Positions 5,066-5,326 of a stretch of DNA of 5,326 bases are shown here, piece after piece. A program made the position numbers and the translations under genes. The notes beneath the pieces are model-generated. The model was not told the DNA's origin, did not search any database, and saw nothing but the letters and a program-made list of their open reading frames with translations. Within the stretch, counting starts at the first letter, position 1. Each line of letters begins with the position of its first letter. Location of the stretch: contig JAJTHA010000019.1 in assembly GCA_021299565.1 (NCBI GenBank), forward strand, positions 1-5,326, given 5' to 3'. This DNA comes from Candidatus Caenarcanales bacterium. Its GTDB lineage: Bacteria; Cyanobacteriota; Vampirovibrionia; LMEP-6097.

Positions 5066-5326
5066 GTGCTCTTCAAAGATTTTTATTCTCAAAAACCTGT
5101 AATCACCATTTTGGCTGAGGGCTATTGGGGAACTAGACATGCCAAAACAGCCTATGGAGTAATTCGCTATGGCTCTTACCCAATAAATTCTGTTATTGAC
5201 GGAGGATACCAAGGTCTTAGTGATGGCAATATCAAAATTCTAAAAACATTAGAGGAGGCTTTGAATCAAGATCAGAAGCCGCAAGCACTTTTACTTGGCA
5301 TCGCTCCAATAGGTGGGCAATTACCA
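5066..5326 (+). CDS. DUF1611 family protein (DgcN-related), 5' part only
   Basis: Eighty-seven residues are open to the window end. They match the N-terminal domain of the DUF1611 family, whose members are usually about 330-350 residues, so roughly three quarters is missing. Key pieces are ITILAEGYWGTRHAKTAYGVIRY (13-35, holding the conserved AKTA), a Rossmann-like strand INSVIDGGYQG (40-50), the sleea-type TLEEALN (61-67), and the family hallmark LLLGIAPIGGQLP (75-87). One studied member, DgcN, is a D-glutamate N-acetyltransferase in D-glutamate breakdown, and others sit beside dipeptide epimerase genes. The short N-terminus here is closer to the general DUF1611 type than to DgcN itself, so I do not assign that reaction. 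The GTG at 5066 is chosen because it fits the start of the conserved domain and stands seven bases after AATAAT; no ATG lies nearby in frame. It is divergent from the serine-hydrolase gene. Confidence 0.8.
   Translation, partial: MLFKDFYSQKPVITILAEGYWGTRHAKTAYGVIRYGSYPINSVIDGGYQGLSDGNIKILKTLEEALNQDQKPQALLLGIAPIGGQLP

Overview
The window is 5.3 kb of AT-rich bacterial DNA holding seven protein genes: five complete and two running off the ends. I see no RNA gene, mobile element or CRISPR array. The lineage cannot be fixed from one window. The first gene encodes an exported protein with a likely signal peptide. The iron-radical NrdB reads like alphaproteobacterial forms. The DUF1611 protein and the serine-hydrolase reading recall cyanobacteria and their non-photosynthetic relatives. 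A low-GC uncultured lineage, for example a Melainabacteria/Vampirovibrionia-type bacterium, is a low-confidence guess.

Left part (1-2415): a minus-strand exported protein with a VirB10/TrbI-like domain and a glycine zipper (1-594, 3' end missing) diverges across 84 bp from a plus-strand pair. The pair is a CNNM/CBS/CorC_HlyC membrane protein (679-2004) and a small MerC-family membrane protein (2020-2415). It looks like a metal-transport or metal-tolerance unit.

Middle part (2416-4274): a 288-bp regulatory gap leads into nrdB, the radical-bearing beta subunit of class I ribonucleotide reductase (2704-3777). The nrdB stop codon overlaps the start of a DoxX-family membrane protein (3777-4274) resembling the HvfX branch. 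nrdA is not in the window. The gap carries two near-identical 12-bp palindromes exactly 120 bp apart, a possible promoter, and the window's only clear Shine-Dalgarno sequence.

Right part (4249-5326): a minus-strand serine-hydrolase/beta-lactamase-fold protein with no possible signal peptide converges on the DoxX gene. The two genes overlap by 26 bp, and a bulged inverted repeat there contains both stop codons. The hydrolase diverges across only 37 bp from the start of a DUF1611 (DgcN-related) gene cut by the window end. Peptide or D-amino-acid recycling is a possible but unproven shared theme.

A recurring feature is that genes other than nrdB and the coupled DoxX gene lack a Shine-Dalgarno sequence and have a -10-like hexamer six to seven bases before a usable start codon. 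This suggests leaderless transcripts. I did not find a clearly new multi-gene system; the most interesting signals are regulatory.
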